From positions 1 to 5,266 of the forward strand of contig JAQBPC010000590.1 in assembly GCA_028287725.1 (NCBI GenBank): DNA of 5,266 nucleotides, read 5' to 3'. Position 1 is the stretch's first letter, and each line of letters starts with the position of its first letter. A program made the translations under genes and the position numbers. Below, one piece after another: positions 1 through 5,266 of the stretch. This stretch comes from Chloroflexota bacterium (lineage in GTDB: Bacteria > Chloroflexota > UBA5177 > JANWHV01). The notes under the pieces are model-generated. The model had not been told where the DNA came from, ran no database searches, and worked only from the letters and a program-made list of their open reading frames with translations.

Positions 1-1114
1 AGAAGAAACCGGTCCCGACCAGCCAGCCTCCCCAGAGCATCACCGATTGGCCTTGCCGGTTGATGGGCACACGGACCGGTTGCCGGCCCCCCGCCGCAAG
101 CAGACCGATCAGAGCAAGCGGCAACAACCAGCTAACTTGCGTTCCCAGCACGGGGCTCAACATACGGAAGAACCCAGGATTACCGATATCCGCGGCAAAT
201 GTGGGTACTATCGTCAAATCGATATTTATACCAAAGATATGCAGAACCGATGTGCCGGGGAACAGCACTTGGGTGAAGCGGCCGAGACCGTTGTAACCTA
301 GCGCCAAGCTCAGTTCTGAGTTGGTGCCACTGTCGCTGACGAAGGGACGCTGGCTGGCGGGCGTGAGATCGACGAACGTCGCCCAAGCCAGGGAAACGAC
401 AAGCAGGACGACTGTGGCAAACACAAGATGGGCAACGCGCTTAAGTTTGGGTAGAGGTGCGCCAAGTAAATACATCAGGCCAAAGGCCGGCAACACCAAA
501 TATGCCTGCAACATCTTGATGTTGAATCCGAGGCCGACGAAGAGGGCGCATAGTAGTAGCATACGTAAGCGGCCCTGCTCGGCTGCAAGAGTCGCAGCCC
601 AAGCACCAAGGAGCAACACCAGGATAAGCAGGCTATCCATGGTATTGTTTCGGTCAATCACGACACTGATTGGCGTGACCGCCAACGCGAGCGCTGCCGC
701 AAGACCTGCGACTGGACCCCAGCTTCGCGCAATCAATTGATAGAGCAGCGCGACAGATAGCACGCCTGTCAGGGCCTCGGGCAGCAACATGCTGAAACCC
801 GAAAAACCCAGCAATTTGGCACTCGCCGCTTCTATCCAGAGTCCCAGCGGGGGTTTGTCGATTGATACGAATCCTCCCGCGTCATACGACACAAAAAAGA
901 AGTTATGCCAGCTTGTGAGCATGCTTTTGATGCCCGCGGAGTAATAGCTGTTGGCATATCCTTCATTCGCGAGGCCAATCAGCTCCAACGCGGCAGAAAG
1001 CAGCAAGATTAAGCCGAGCCCAACCCGTGGCCAAAATAATGCGAGCTGCGCCAATCGGGGATTGGCCACGCCGGCCACCGGAACTGGCACGGTCTCTTGT
1101 ACTGTCGTTACCAT
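1..1114 (-). CDS. Glycosyltransferase family 39 (ArnT/PMT-like, YkcB type), N-terminal part, cut by the window edge
   Basis: The frame is open from ATG at 1114 to the left edge, giving 371 codons without a stop; the C-terminus lies outside. AGGAGA (1121-1126) sits 6 nt before the ATG and supports this start. The protein is a polytopic membrane enzyme. The first membrane helix is about residues 30-48. The first outer loop carries EGYANSYYSAG (51-61), then IDKPPLG (85-91) and DRNNTMDS (154-161), each followed by further hydrophobic helices. VDLTPASQRPF (248-258) opens the next outer loop. These blocks match the complete neighbour at 1267-3477 almost residue for residue, so the two are paralogues. 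By family, these enzymes transfer a sugar from a polyprenyl-phosphate carrier on the outer face of the membrane. Substrate is unknown. Its loop around residues 280-312 is ordinary sequence, unlike the low-complexity loop of the neighbour. It lies downstream of that gene in the same direction and may be co-transcribed. Codon choice looks less GC-biased (TTA, ATA and GTA occur) than in the polymerase gene. Confidence 0.92.
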   Translation of the reverse strand, partial: MVTTVQETVPVPVAGVANPRLAQLALFWPRVGLGLILLLSAALELIGLANEGYANSYYSAGIKSMLTSWHNFFFVSYDAGGFVSIDKPPLGLWIEAASAKLLGFSGFSMLLPEALTGVLSVALLYQLIARSWGPVAGLAAALALAVTPISVVIDRNNTMDSLLILVLLLGAWAATLAAEQGRLRMLLLCALFVGLGFNIKMLQAYLVLPAFGLMYLLGAPLPKLKRVAHLVFATVVLLVVSLAWATFVDLTPASQRPFVSDSGTNSELSLALGYNGLGRFTQVLFPGTSVLHIFGINIDLTIVPTFAADIGNPGFFRMLSPVLGTQVSWLLPLALIGLLAAGGRQPVRVPINRQGQSVMLWGGWLVGTGFF

Positions 1115-1120
1115 TGCTAA

Positions 1121-1126
1121 TCTCCT
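1121..1126 (-). promoter_or_regulatory. Ribosome binding site of the partial glycosyltransferase
   Basis: The minus strand reads AGGAGA here, 6 nt before the ATG at 1114. This is a near-consensus Shine-Dalgarno site and fixes the start of the left-hand gene. A patch resembling a -10 element (TAGAAT, 1135-1140) lies just upstream, but no matching -35 is visible and it would leave a very short leader, so I do not call a promoter there. Confidence 0.75.
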
Positions 1127-1201
1127 GAGGCGCAATTCTACGATATTATTGGACACGAGCCGCATCATTTGAGAGTGCAGGTCAGATTTGGAGCCATCGA
1201 C

Positions 1202-1233
1202 CCCCCGGCGGAGACATAATCTCCGCCAGGGGG
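1202..1233 (-). terminator. Intergenic GC-rich stem-loop, possible terminator or mRNA-processing hairpin
   Basis: Positions 1207-1214 (GGCGGAGA) pair perfectly with 1220-1227 (TCTCCGCC) around a 5-nt loop. The stem continues with five C (1202-1206) against five G (1229-1233), past one bulged A at 1228, giving 13 base pairs. In the minus-strand transcript it starts 34 nt after the stop codon of the 736-residue glycosyltransferase and ends 87 nt before the next start codon. No U-tract follows on either strand, so it is not a textbook intrinsic terminator. It could be a U-less terminator, a 3'-end stabiliser, or an element lowering expression of the downstream paralogue. The structure is seen directly; the role is inferred. 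Confidence 0.5.
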
Positions 1234-1266
1234 CAAGTCGACTCGCATGCTGGTGTGAGGCCTGCG

Positions 1267-3477
1267 TCAGGCACCGCGACAATCATAGAGTGCCGCGCCG
1301 CCGAAGTTATCCGTCGCCGCATTGGCGGAGGTACTGCTGCTTGAAGTCGCGGTCTGATAGTTGCTTGCGGGTACGGCAGCACAGGCCGTCTGCACCCATT
1401 GCATCACAGCGGATCCGCCATCCATTCCACCGCCGCCGCCTCCGGCTAGCACGTAGCGTACTGTGTTACTCTTCACCAATGTCTTGAACTGGGCGAGGGT
1501 GACGATTGGATCGTTGCCGCCGAAGCCACCTAGGGACATCACCGGCTTGCCCGTTTTGATGATGTAGGGCGCGGCGCTGTTGGAGTTGGTGGTCACGACC
1601 AGGTAGTTGGTGGCGCCCTGATTCTTCAATAGGTAGCTGAGAAGCTGCGTATTGACGTTCGAGCGTGGGCCACCGCCACCAGGGGGCATCTGGCCAGACA
1701 GCGCGCCGCCGGACCGCTGGCCGAATGGCGAGTTACCTTGCCCCCTACCAGGGAAGCCTCCTGAAGGTGGCTGGCCGAATCGTGGGTTGCCCTTGGCCCC
1801 ACCAGGAAAGCCGCCGGCGCCGTTGCCTGCCTGGACTGACGGCCCCGCGGAAGGAATACTACCTCCAACCGACCGCACCGTGTCGGCAGCCCAGACGGTC
1901 GGCGCCACGAGCAGCGCCACCGAGCCAATTGCCAATGCGACCGGGGTCCACATCGGCAACCGGCGGCGTGGGCGGAGGCGGGCTGCTACCAGGGCCACCG
2001 CAGGGACGATTGTGCATGCCAGCACCAGGGGGGCCATCCAGCTGCTCCAGGCAGGATAGCCACTCAGAATGTGAACCTGAGAAATGGCTGTGGCCAGCAA
2101 CGCGGCAGGAAGAAGCCATCCGCGCCAGCTTGTGAGCGACCGGTGTTGGAGATAATCCTGCCATATCGCAACCAGGCCTATGCCGGCCAGCGCGGCGATG
2201 GCGGGAGCAATGGTAACCAGATAGTAGCTGTGGAAGAACCCCGCGACACTGTAGAACCCAGCCATGGTGACCAGCCAGCCACCCCAAAGCACCAATCCCT
2301 TCTGCCGGCTGTCGAGCGGGAAGCGAAGTCGCCGGCTGCTCGCGGCCAATAAGCCCACAACGGCCAATGGGAGGAGCCAGCCGGCCTGACCACCCAGCTG
2401 CGAGTCGATCAGCCGGAGCGGTCCAGCGGCGCCATTATTAAACAGTCCGCCTCCTCCGCCAGGATTGCCCTGGCCACGAGGGCCCTGTGCATTAGCAGGG
2501 GCAGAATTCGTGGCGCCCGTAGAGTTTGCGCCCGGCGTGCTCGTGGTTGGGTTCTTAGCGGCAGCTGACGCTGGGCTAGCGGCCGCCGGCGTGCCGCTGT
2601 GACCCAGGAGGCGCTGTAGACCGTTGTAGCCGATCGCAAGGTCAATCTCGGAGTTTGTGGTGGTCGAATCTACCCAAGGTCGCTGGCTGGCCGGTGTCAT
2701 GTCCACCGCCACTGCCCAGGATAATGAGACGGTCAACATCACCAGACCCGCCAGCACCAGGGGCACGATGCGTGTACGTATGCGAACCTGGGCACCCAAC
2801 AAATAGGCCAAGCCAAATGCCGGAACCACCAAGAACGCTTCCAGCATCTTGACGTTAAAGCCCAGCCCAACGATTAACGCGCACAGTAGTAGCCAACGGA
2901 AGCCCGACCATAGTGATGACTCACCGCGCCGTTGCTCGACAGCCCGCATAATCGCCCAGGCGCCTAAGAGCATGAATAGCACCAGGATGCTGTCAATCGT
3001 GTTGTTCCGGTTGTCGGCCACGGCTACCGGCGTAATCGCCATGAACAGCGCGGCGAGCAGTCCGGACGCCACGCCAAACACACGCTTTACCAGGTGATAC
3101 AGCAGGGCGACCGAGAGAATGCCGGCCAAACCTTCAGGCAGCATCAGGCTTACACCGTTGAAGCCGAAAAGCTTAACGCTTGCTACCTGGAACCAGAAGC
3201 CGAGCGGCGGTTTGTCGATGGTTACGAAGCCGCTCGGATCGAACGCCGCGAAGAAGAAGTTGTGCCAGCTCAATGACATGCTTCTGACCGCGGCTGCATA
3301 GTAGCTGTTGGCGTAGCCTTCCTGGCCGATCTGATAGAAGTTGAGGAACGCGGCAAGCAACAAAATTGTCCCCAACGCCAGGCGGCGCCACGGGAGCGAG
3401 AACTTGCGGACCGTGGCCGAGGCTAGGTCGTTGGACTCGTTCGATGCACCTAAACCAGATATACCGATTGCATTCAT
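1267..3477 (-). CDS. Glycosyltransferase family 39 membrane protein with YkcB-like C-terminal domain
   Basis: Complete 736-residue protein; ATG at 3477 preceded by AGGAGG with a 7-nt spacer, TGA at 1267-1269. The N-terminal half is the ArnT/PMT-like membrane domain. The first helix spans about residues 33-50, followed by an outer loop with EGYANSYYAAAV (53-64), then IDKPPLG (87-93) and DNRNNTIDS (155-163), and a further loop starting VDMTPASQRPW (258-268). By analogy with ArnT, E53, D88/K89 and D162 are candidate catalytic or metal-binding positions; this is inference. Residues 295-345 are a low-complexity Ala/Thr/Asn/Gly insert. More helices follow between about 366 and 530. A second Gly/Pro-rich linker (538-604) contains a tandem repeat. 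The C-terminal domain (about 607-736), with GATNYLVVTTN, IIKTGKPVMSLGGF and VRYVLAGG, matches the domain ending YkcB-type proteins; Cys699 and Cys733 could form a disulfide outside the membrane. Expected role: sugar transfer from a polyprenyl-phosphate donor to an envelope acceptor. Substrate is unknown. The 11-bp repeat array upstream suggests response-regulator control. Confidence 0.93.
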   Translation of the reverse strand: MNAIGISGLGASNESNDLASATVRKFSLPWRRLALGTILLLAAFLNFYQIGQEGYANSYYAAAVRSMSLSWHNFFFAAFDPSGFVTIDKPPLGFWFQVASVKLFGFNGVSLMLPEGLAGILSVALLYHLVKRVFGVASGLLAALFMAITPVAVADNRNNTIDSILVLFMLLGAWAIMRAVEQRRGESSLWSGFRWLLLCALIVGLGFNVKMLEAFLVVPAFGLAYLLGAQVRIRTRIVPLVLAGLVMLTVSLSWAVAVDMTPASQRPWVDSTTTNSEIDLAIGYNGLQRLLGHSGTPAAASPASAAAKNPTTSTPGANSTGATNSAPANAQGPRGQGNPGGGGGLFNNGAAGPLRLIDSQLGGQAGWLLPLAVVGLLAASSRRLRFPLDSRQKGLVLWGGWLVTMAGFYSVAGFFHSYYLVTIAPAIAALAGIGLVAIWQDYLQHRSLTSWRGWLLPAALLATAISQVHILSGYPAWSSWMAPLVLACTIVPAVALVAARLRPRRRLPMWTPVALAIGSVALLVAPTVWAADTVRSVGGSIPSAGPSVQAGNGAGGFPGGAKGNPRFGQPPSGGFPGRGQGNSPFGQRSGGALSGQMPPGGGGPRSNVNTQLLSYLLKNQGATNYLVVTTNSNSAAPYIIKTGKPVMSLGGFGGNDPIVTLAQFKTLVKSNTVRYVLAGGGGGGMDGGSAVMQWVQTACAAVPASNYQTATSSSSTSANAATDNFGGAALYDCRGA
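1711..1815 (-). repeat. In-frame tandem repeat (about 54 nt, 2 copies) in the Gly/Pro-rich linker
   Basis: Residues 555-572 and 573-589 of the complete glycosyltransferase are two copies of a unit of the form GGFPGxxxGNxxFGQxxS. At DNA level the 11-mer GCTGGCCGAAT occurs at 1716-1726 and again at 1770-1780, exactly 54 nt (18 codons) apart. The second protein copy is one residue shorter near its end. A related RGQGN string occurs at residues 334-338, in the other low-complexity segment. The repeat keeps the frame and sits between the last membrane helix and the C-terminal domain, so it probably serves as a flexible linker that can vary in length. Confidence 0.7.
2443..2595 (-). other. Coding low-complexity insert (Ala/Thr/Ser/Asn then poly-Gly) in an outer loop of the glycosyltransferase
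   Basis: This stretch encodes residues 295-345, rich in Ala, Ser, Thr, Pro, Asn and Gly and ending in a run of five Gly. It separates GYNGLQRLLG from the GPLRLIDSQLGGQAGWLLP block. The left-hand paralogue has non-repetitive sequence at the same place (its residues 280-312), so the insert is specific to this copy. By topology it should lie outside the membrane. Confidence 0.6.
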
Positions 3478-3484
3478 CGCTTAT

Positions 3485-3490
3485 CCTCCT
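3485..3490 (-). promoter_or_regulatory. Ribosome binding site of the 736-residue glycosyltransferase
   Basis: The minus strand reads AGGAGG, a perfect Shine-Dalgarno core, 7 nt before the ATG at 3477. It fixes the start codon and rejects the nearby ATG at 3473, which is out of frame. Confidence 0.85.
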
Positions 3491-3654
3491 CGGCGAATAC
3501 GCCTGCTGTCGCTGGTGATCCACTGCGGGAACACTAGTCTGATTACGAGCCGGTGGGCCGGTCGCTCCACTGTCCGCAAAGCGCGAGAAAACGTCGCACA
3601 AGGTTTACATTGCCCTGCGAACGTCACGCCGCACTTTCTAACCGTAAAGTCCGT

Positions 3655-3716
3655 GGCTAAGCTCGCTATGAGAAGTGGATAAGAGAACGTGAAGGCCAAG
3701 CTAAGAGTTTGGTAAG
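3655..3716 (-). promoter_or_regulatory. Array of six 11-bp-spaced direct repeats, probable OmpR/PhoB-family response-regulator binding site
   Basis: Read on the minus strand, six heptamers lie exactly 11 bp apart with 4-bp spacers: CTTACCA (3710-3716), CTTAGCT (3699-3705), CTTCACG (3688-3694), CTTATCC (3677-3683), CTCATAG (3666-3672) and CTTAGCC (3655-3661). The consensus is about CTTANCN; the first CT is invariant and four copies begin CTTA. A possible seventh copy, CTTTACG (3643-3649), is one base off the grid. Heptamers with 4-bp spacers on one helix face are the known arrangement of PhoB boxes in E. coli and PhoP boxes in Streptomyces. The array ends 177 nt before the glycosyltransferase start, and a weak -10-like TAGAAA (3635-3640) lies just downstream, as expected for an activator replacing the -35. 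Which regulator binds is unknown; none is encoded in the window. Confidence 0.55.
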
Positions 3717-3718
3717 GG

Positions 3719-3730
3719 TCACTCGAGTGA
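3719..3730. promoter_or_regulatory. Perfect 12-bp palindrome, possible operator
   Basis: TCACTCGAGTGA is identical to its reverse complement and lies 3 bp beyond the outermost repeat of the 11-bp array. Its inner heptamer, CTCGAGT (3721-3727, minus), falls on the same 11-bp grid and may be a degenerate repeat copy. It could bind a dimeric repressor or contribute to the array. A palindrome this short can also arise by chance. Confidence 0.3.
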
Positions 3731-3965
3731 AAGGATCAATTCGCTGCCTGAAGCAAGACACGTCCGGACCGTTTTCCAGTCCGCAGCCTCGACACCGGCT
3801 TGCGATATCACCCAAGTACCGACACACATCGACAAACTGGCTTGCCTCCGCTGTCCAAGAGTGGCGGTAAACATAAATGGCCGCAGCGATAAGTCGTCGC
3901 GGACGGCTCAACCATACCAGGGCTATCGCCACAGCCGATGTCCGAGGGACGACCATGATAAGGCT

Positions 3966-3995
3966 CTGGCACCCGTGGCAGCCGTCTGGTATACC
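3966..3995 (+). promoter_or_regulatory. Possible sigma-70-type promoter of the DNA polymerase gene
   Basis: CTGGCA (3966-3971, 4 of 6 with TTGACA) and TATACC (3990-3995, 4 of 6 with TATAAT) are separated by 18 nt. They lie about 40 nt before the start codon, giving a short leader of about 35 nt. The -10 hexamer is part of the palindrome GGTATACC (3988-3995). The match is modest, and sigma factor preferences in this organism are unknown. Confidence 0.3.
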
Positions 3996-4027
3996 CTGGA
4001 GGGCACGAGCGAGCAGGCGTGTGAGGC

Positions 4028-4031
4028 GGAG
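4028..4031 (+). promoter_or_regulatory. Ribosome binding site deciding the polymerase start
   Basis: GGAG lies 5 nt before ATG 4037. An in-frame TGA at 4022-4024 closes the frame just upstream, so 4037 is the first possible ATG. A GTG at 4091, with AGGAAG upstream, is a less likely alternative start. Confidence 0.6.
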
Positions 4032-4036
4032 CATAC

Positions 4037-5266
4037 ATGGCGCATTCGGACGAGGCAGACGTGGCCGCGACAGCTAGGAAGCCGGGCAGTGTGACGGCCT
4101 ACGATGCGACGTCCGCGGATGATGCCTGGCTCTTCGGCTGGGACCCTATGCCTGGCATCGTCTCGGTCTGGGCGGATCGAGATGGCCGAGCTCGCGTCTG
4201 GCAACGGACCGGTGAGGACGTGCGCTGCATCGAGCACCGCTTCCGCCCTTGGCTGTTCGCGGCCCACCTTGACGACCTGTGCCATCTCGGCACCAGCTTA
4301 ATCAAGGCACCCGCGAACGAGGCAGAGGATGCGCCGTTTAGCTACCGTGAGCTGGACGGTCCACCAGGCTCGTTGCGCTACCTGCTCTCCGCCGTCGACG
4401 GCCGTGCCCTTCAGCGCGCGATCCTGCGCGGTGCCGAGCTGCGGCTCGGGCGGGAGCTGCAGGGCCTGCGCGAGCTTCCTGACCAATATTATGCAGTCGG
4501 GCCAGTTGAGCAATACCTCATGGCCACCGGCAGAGTCTGTTTCCGTGGCATGGTCTATACCGACCTGCATCGGTTGCAATTCGACCTGGAGACCACCGCT
4601 CTGTCTCCCGAGCATGGACGCATCTTCATGGTGGCGGTACGCGATAGCCGTGGACTGGCGACGATCCTGGATGCACCCGACGACGAGCACGAGACTGCCC
4701 TCCTCGCCGACCTGTGCGCACTCATCCGTGCGCGTGACCCAGATGTGATTGAAAACCACAACCTCTTCGGCTTCGACTTGCCTTTCCTCGCCGGGCGCGC
4801 GGCCGCTCTCGGGATGCCGCTCGCATTGGGAAGGGGCGAAGACGCGCCTTTGCTCGAACGCTACGAGGAACCGGCAGCCTGGGGCCGTGGGCGGCGCACC
4901 CGCTATAGCATCGCCGGGCGCGAGCTGGTGGACACTCTCGACGCGGTGCGCCGCCACGACTTCGTCGTCCGCGACATGCCCGGACACGGGCTGAAGGCCG
5001 CCGCCCGCTACTTCGGCCTGGCGTCGCCCGACCGCACCTACATCCCAGGGCCGGAGATCTACCGCACCTATAAGCGCGACCCTGAGCAGGTTCGGCGCTA
5101 TGCGCTCGACGATGTTGCCGAAGTGGATGGATTGTCACTGCGGCTGATGAGGGCGCCCTTCGCTTTGGCCGGCATGGCGCCGCGCCGCTATGAGCGAGTG
5201 GCTTCGGCGGGGCCGGCGAAAGGCATCCTCGAGCCGCTGCTTGTGCGGGCCTATCTCCGCGCCGGC
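4037..5266 (+). CDS. Family B DNA polymerase with 3'-5' exonuclease domain, N-terminal part, cut by the window edge
   Basis: The frame is open from ATG 4037 to the right edge: 410 codons with no stop. Residues 28-75 form an N-terminal domain beginning WLFGWDPMPGIVSVW (31-45). The DnaQ-like exonuclease domain covers about 178-370. Exo I is FDLET (182-186) with D183 and E185. Exo II is NLFGFD (242-247), fitting N-x3-FD, with D247. Exo III is YALDD (355-359), fitting Y-x3-D, with D359. All catalytic acids are present, so proofreading is expected to be active. The final residues (393-410, with AKGILEPLLVRAYL) begin the region leading to the polymerase palm; the DxxSLYPS-type and DTD motifs lie outside, so polymerase activity cannot be confirmed. 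Bacterial family B enzymes are usually accessory replication or repair polymerases, as with Pol II of E. coli. An alternative is a protein keeping only the exonuclease part. It is transcribed away from the glycosyltransferases and appears more GC-rich than they are. Confidence 0.92.
   Translation, partial: MAHSDEADVAATARKPGSVTAYDATSADDAWLFGWDPMPGIVSVWADRDGRARVWQRTGEDVRCIEHRFRPWLFAAHLDDLCHLGTSLIKAPANEAEDAPFSYRELDGPPGSLRYLLSAVDGRALQRAILRGAELRLGRELQGLRELPDQYYAVGPVEQYLMATGRVCFRGMVYTDLHRLQFDLETTALSPEHGRIFMVAVRDSRGLATILDAPDDEHETALLADLCALIRARDPDVIENHNLFGFDLPFLAGRAAALGMPLALGRGEDAPLLERYEEPAAWGRGRRTRYSIAGRELVDTLDAVRRHDFVVRDMPGHGLKAAARYFGLASPDRTYIPGPEIYRTYKRDPEQVRRYALDDVAEVDGLSLRLMRAPFALAGMAPRRYERVASAGPAKGILEPLLVRAYLRAG

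Larger units (their letters stand above)
3478..4036. other. Divergent intergenic region (559 bp) between glycosyltransferase and DNA polymerase genes
   Basis: No convincing gene lies here: the open frames present lack ribosome binding sites and have Arg/Cys-rich, shadow-like composition. The left third (3478-3654) would be the leader of the glycosyltransferase mRNA; I recognise no riboswitch in it. The centre holds the 11-bp repeat array and a 12-bp palindrome. From 3731 to about 3965 I see only short inverted repeats (for example GTCCGGAC at 3762-3769, and an imperfect hairpin at 3881-3902), none persuasive. The right end holds a possible polymerase promoter. No tRNA-like cloverleaf was noticed. 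Confidence 0.7.

Noticed and set aside
321..740. 139-codon plus-strand frame
   Set aside because: Antisense to the conserved membrane domain of the left-hand glycosyltransferase; its Ser/Arg/Thr-rich composition is that of a shadow frame.
1424..1446. Run of CCG-type triplets resembling a microsatellite
   Set aside because: It simply encodes the poly-Gly run (about residues 679-684) of the glycosyltransferase C-terminal domain.
1652..2135. Overlapping Pro/Arg-rich plus-strand frames opposite the glycosyltransferase
   Set aside because: They are antisense readings of the Gly/Pro-rich linker, a typical by-product of low-complexity coding DNA.
3914..3992. Inverted pair ATACCAG (3914-3920) and CTGGTAT (3986-3992)
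   Set aside because: The arms are only 7 nt and 65 nt apart with no extension, so chance is an adequate explanation.
3666..4034. 122-codon open frame on the minus strand in the intergenic region
   Set aside because: There is no Shine-Dalgarno before its ATG, its composition is rich in Arg and Cys, and its 3' end runs through the 11-bp repeat array.
4298..4987. 229-codon open frame on the minus strand
   Set aside because: It lies wholly antisense to the polymerase frame, whose exonuclease motifs are clear. GC-rich codon bias opens such shadow frames, and it resembles no family I know.

Overview
The window comes from a high-GC bacterium and holds three protein-coding genes. Two lie on the minus strand and one diverges on the plus strand. 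The combination of YkcB-like family 39 glycosyltransferases with a bacterial family B DNA polymerase opening in a WLFGWDP-type N-terminus reminds me of Chloroflexota (Ktedonobacter- or Roseiflexus-like genomes). That placement rests on recalled family resemblance only; no rRNA or marker gene is present to confirm it.

Layout. Positions 1-1114 (minus) carry the N-terminal 371 codons of a membrane glycosyltransferase cut off by the left edge. A 152-bp gap (1115-1266) follows, with a strong GC-rich hairpin. Positions 1267-3477 (minus) are a complete 736-residue paralogue of the same family, with Gly/Pro/Asn-rich extracytoplasmic segments and a YkcB-like C-terminal domain. Positions 3478-4036 are a 559-bp divergent intergenic region. 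Positions 4037-5266 (plus) are the first 410 codons of a family B DNA polymerase, running off the right edge; all three exonuclease motifs are visible.

How it fits together. The two glycosyltransferases form a tandem pair, probably read in the order 736-residue protein then partial paralogue. They are expected to move a sugar from a polyprenyl-phosphate donor onto an extracytoplasmic acceptor; donor and acceptor cannot be read from the sequence. The polymerase is an independent replication/repair gene that shares only the divergent promoter region.

The most notable non-coding signal is in that divergent region. At least six heptamers resembling CTTANCN sit on an exact 11-bp grid (3655-3716, minus strand), the geometry of PhoB/OmpR-family response-regulator boxes, and abut a perfect 12-bp palindrome (3719-3730). 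This suggests two-component control of the glycosyltransferase pair. I found no RNA gene, CRISPR array, insertion sequence or phage feature, and no clearly new multi-gene system.
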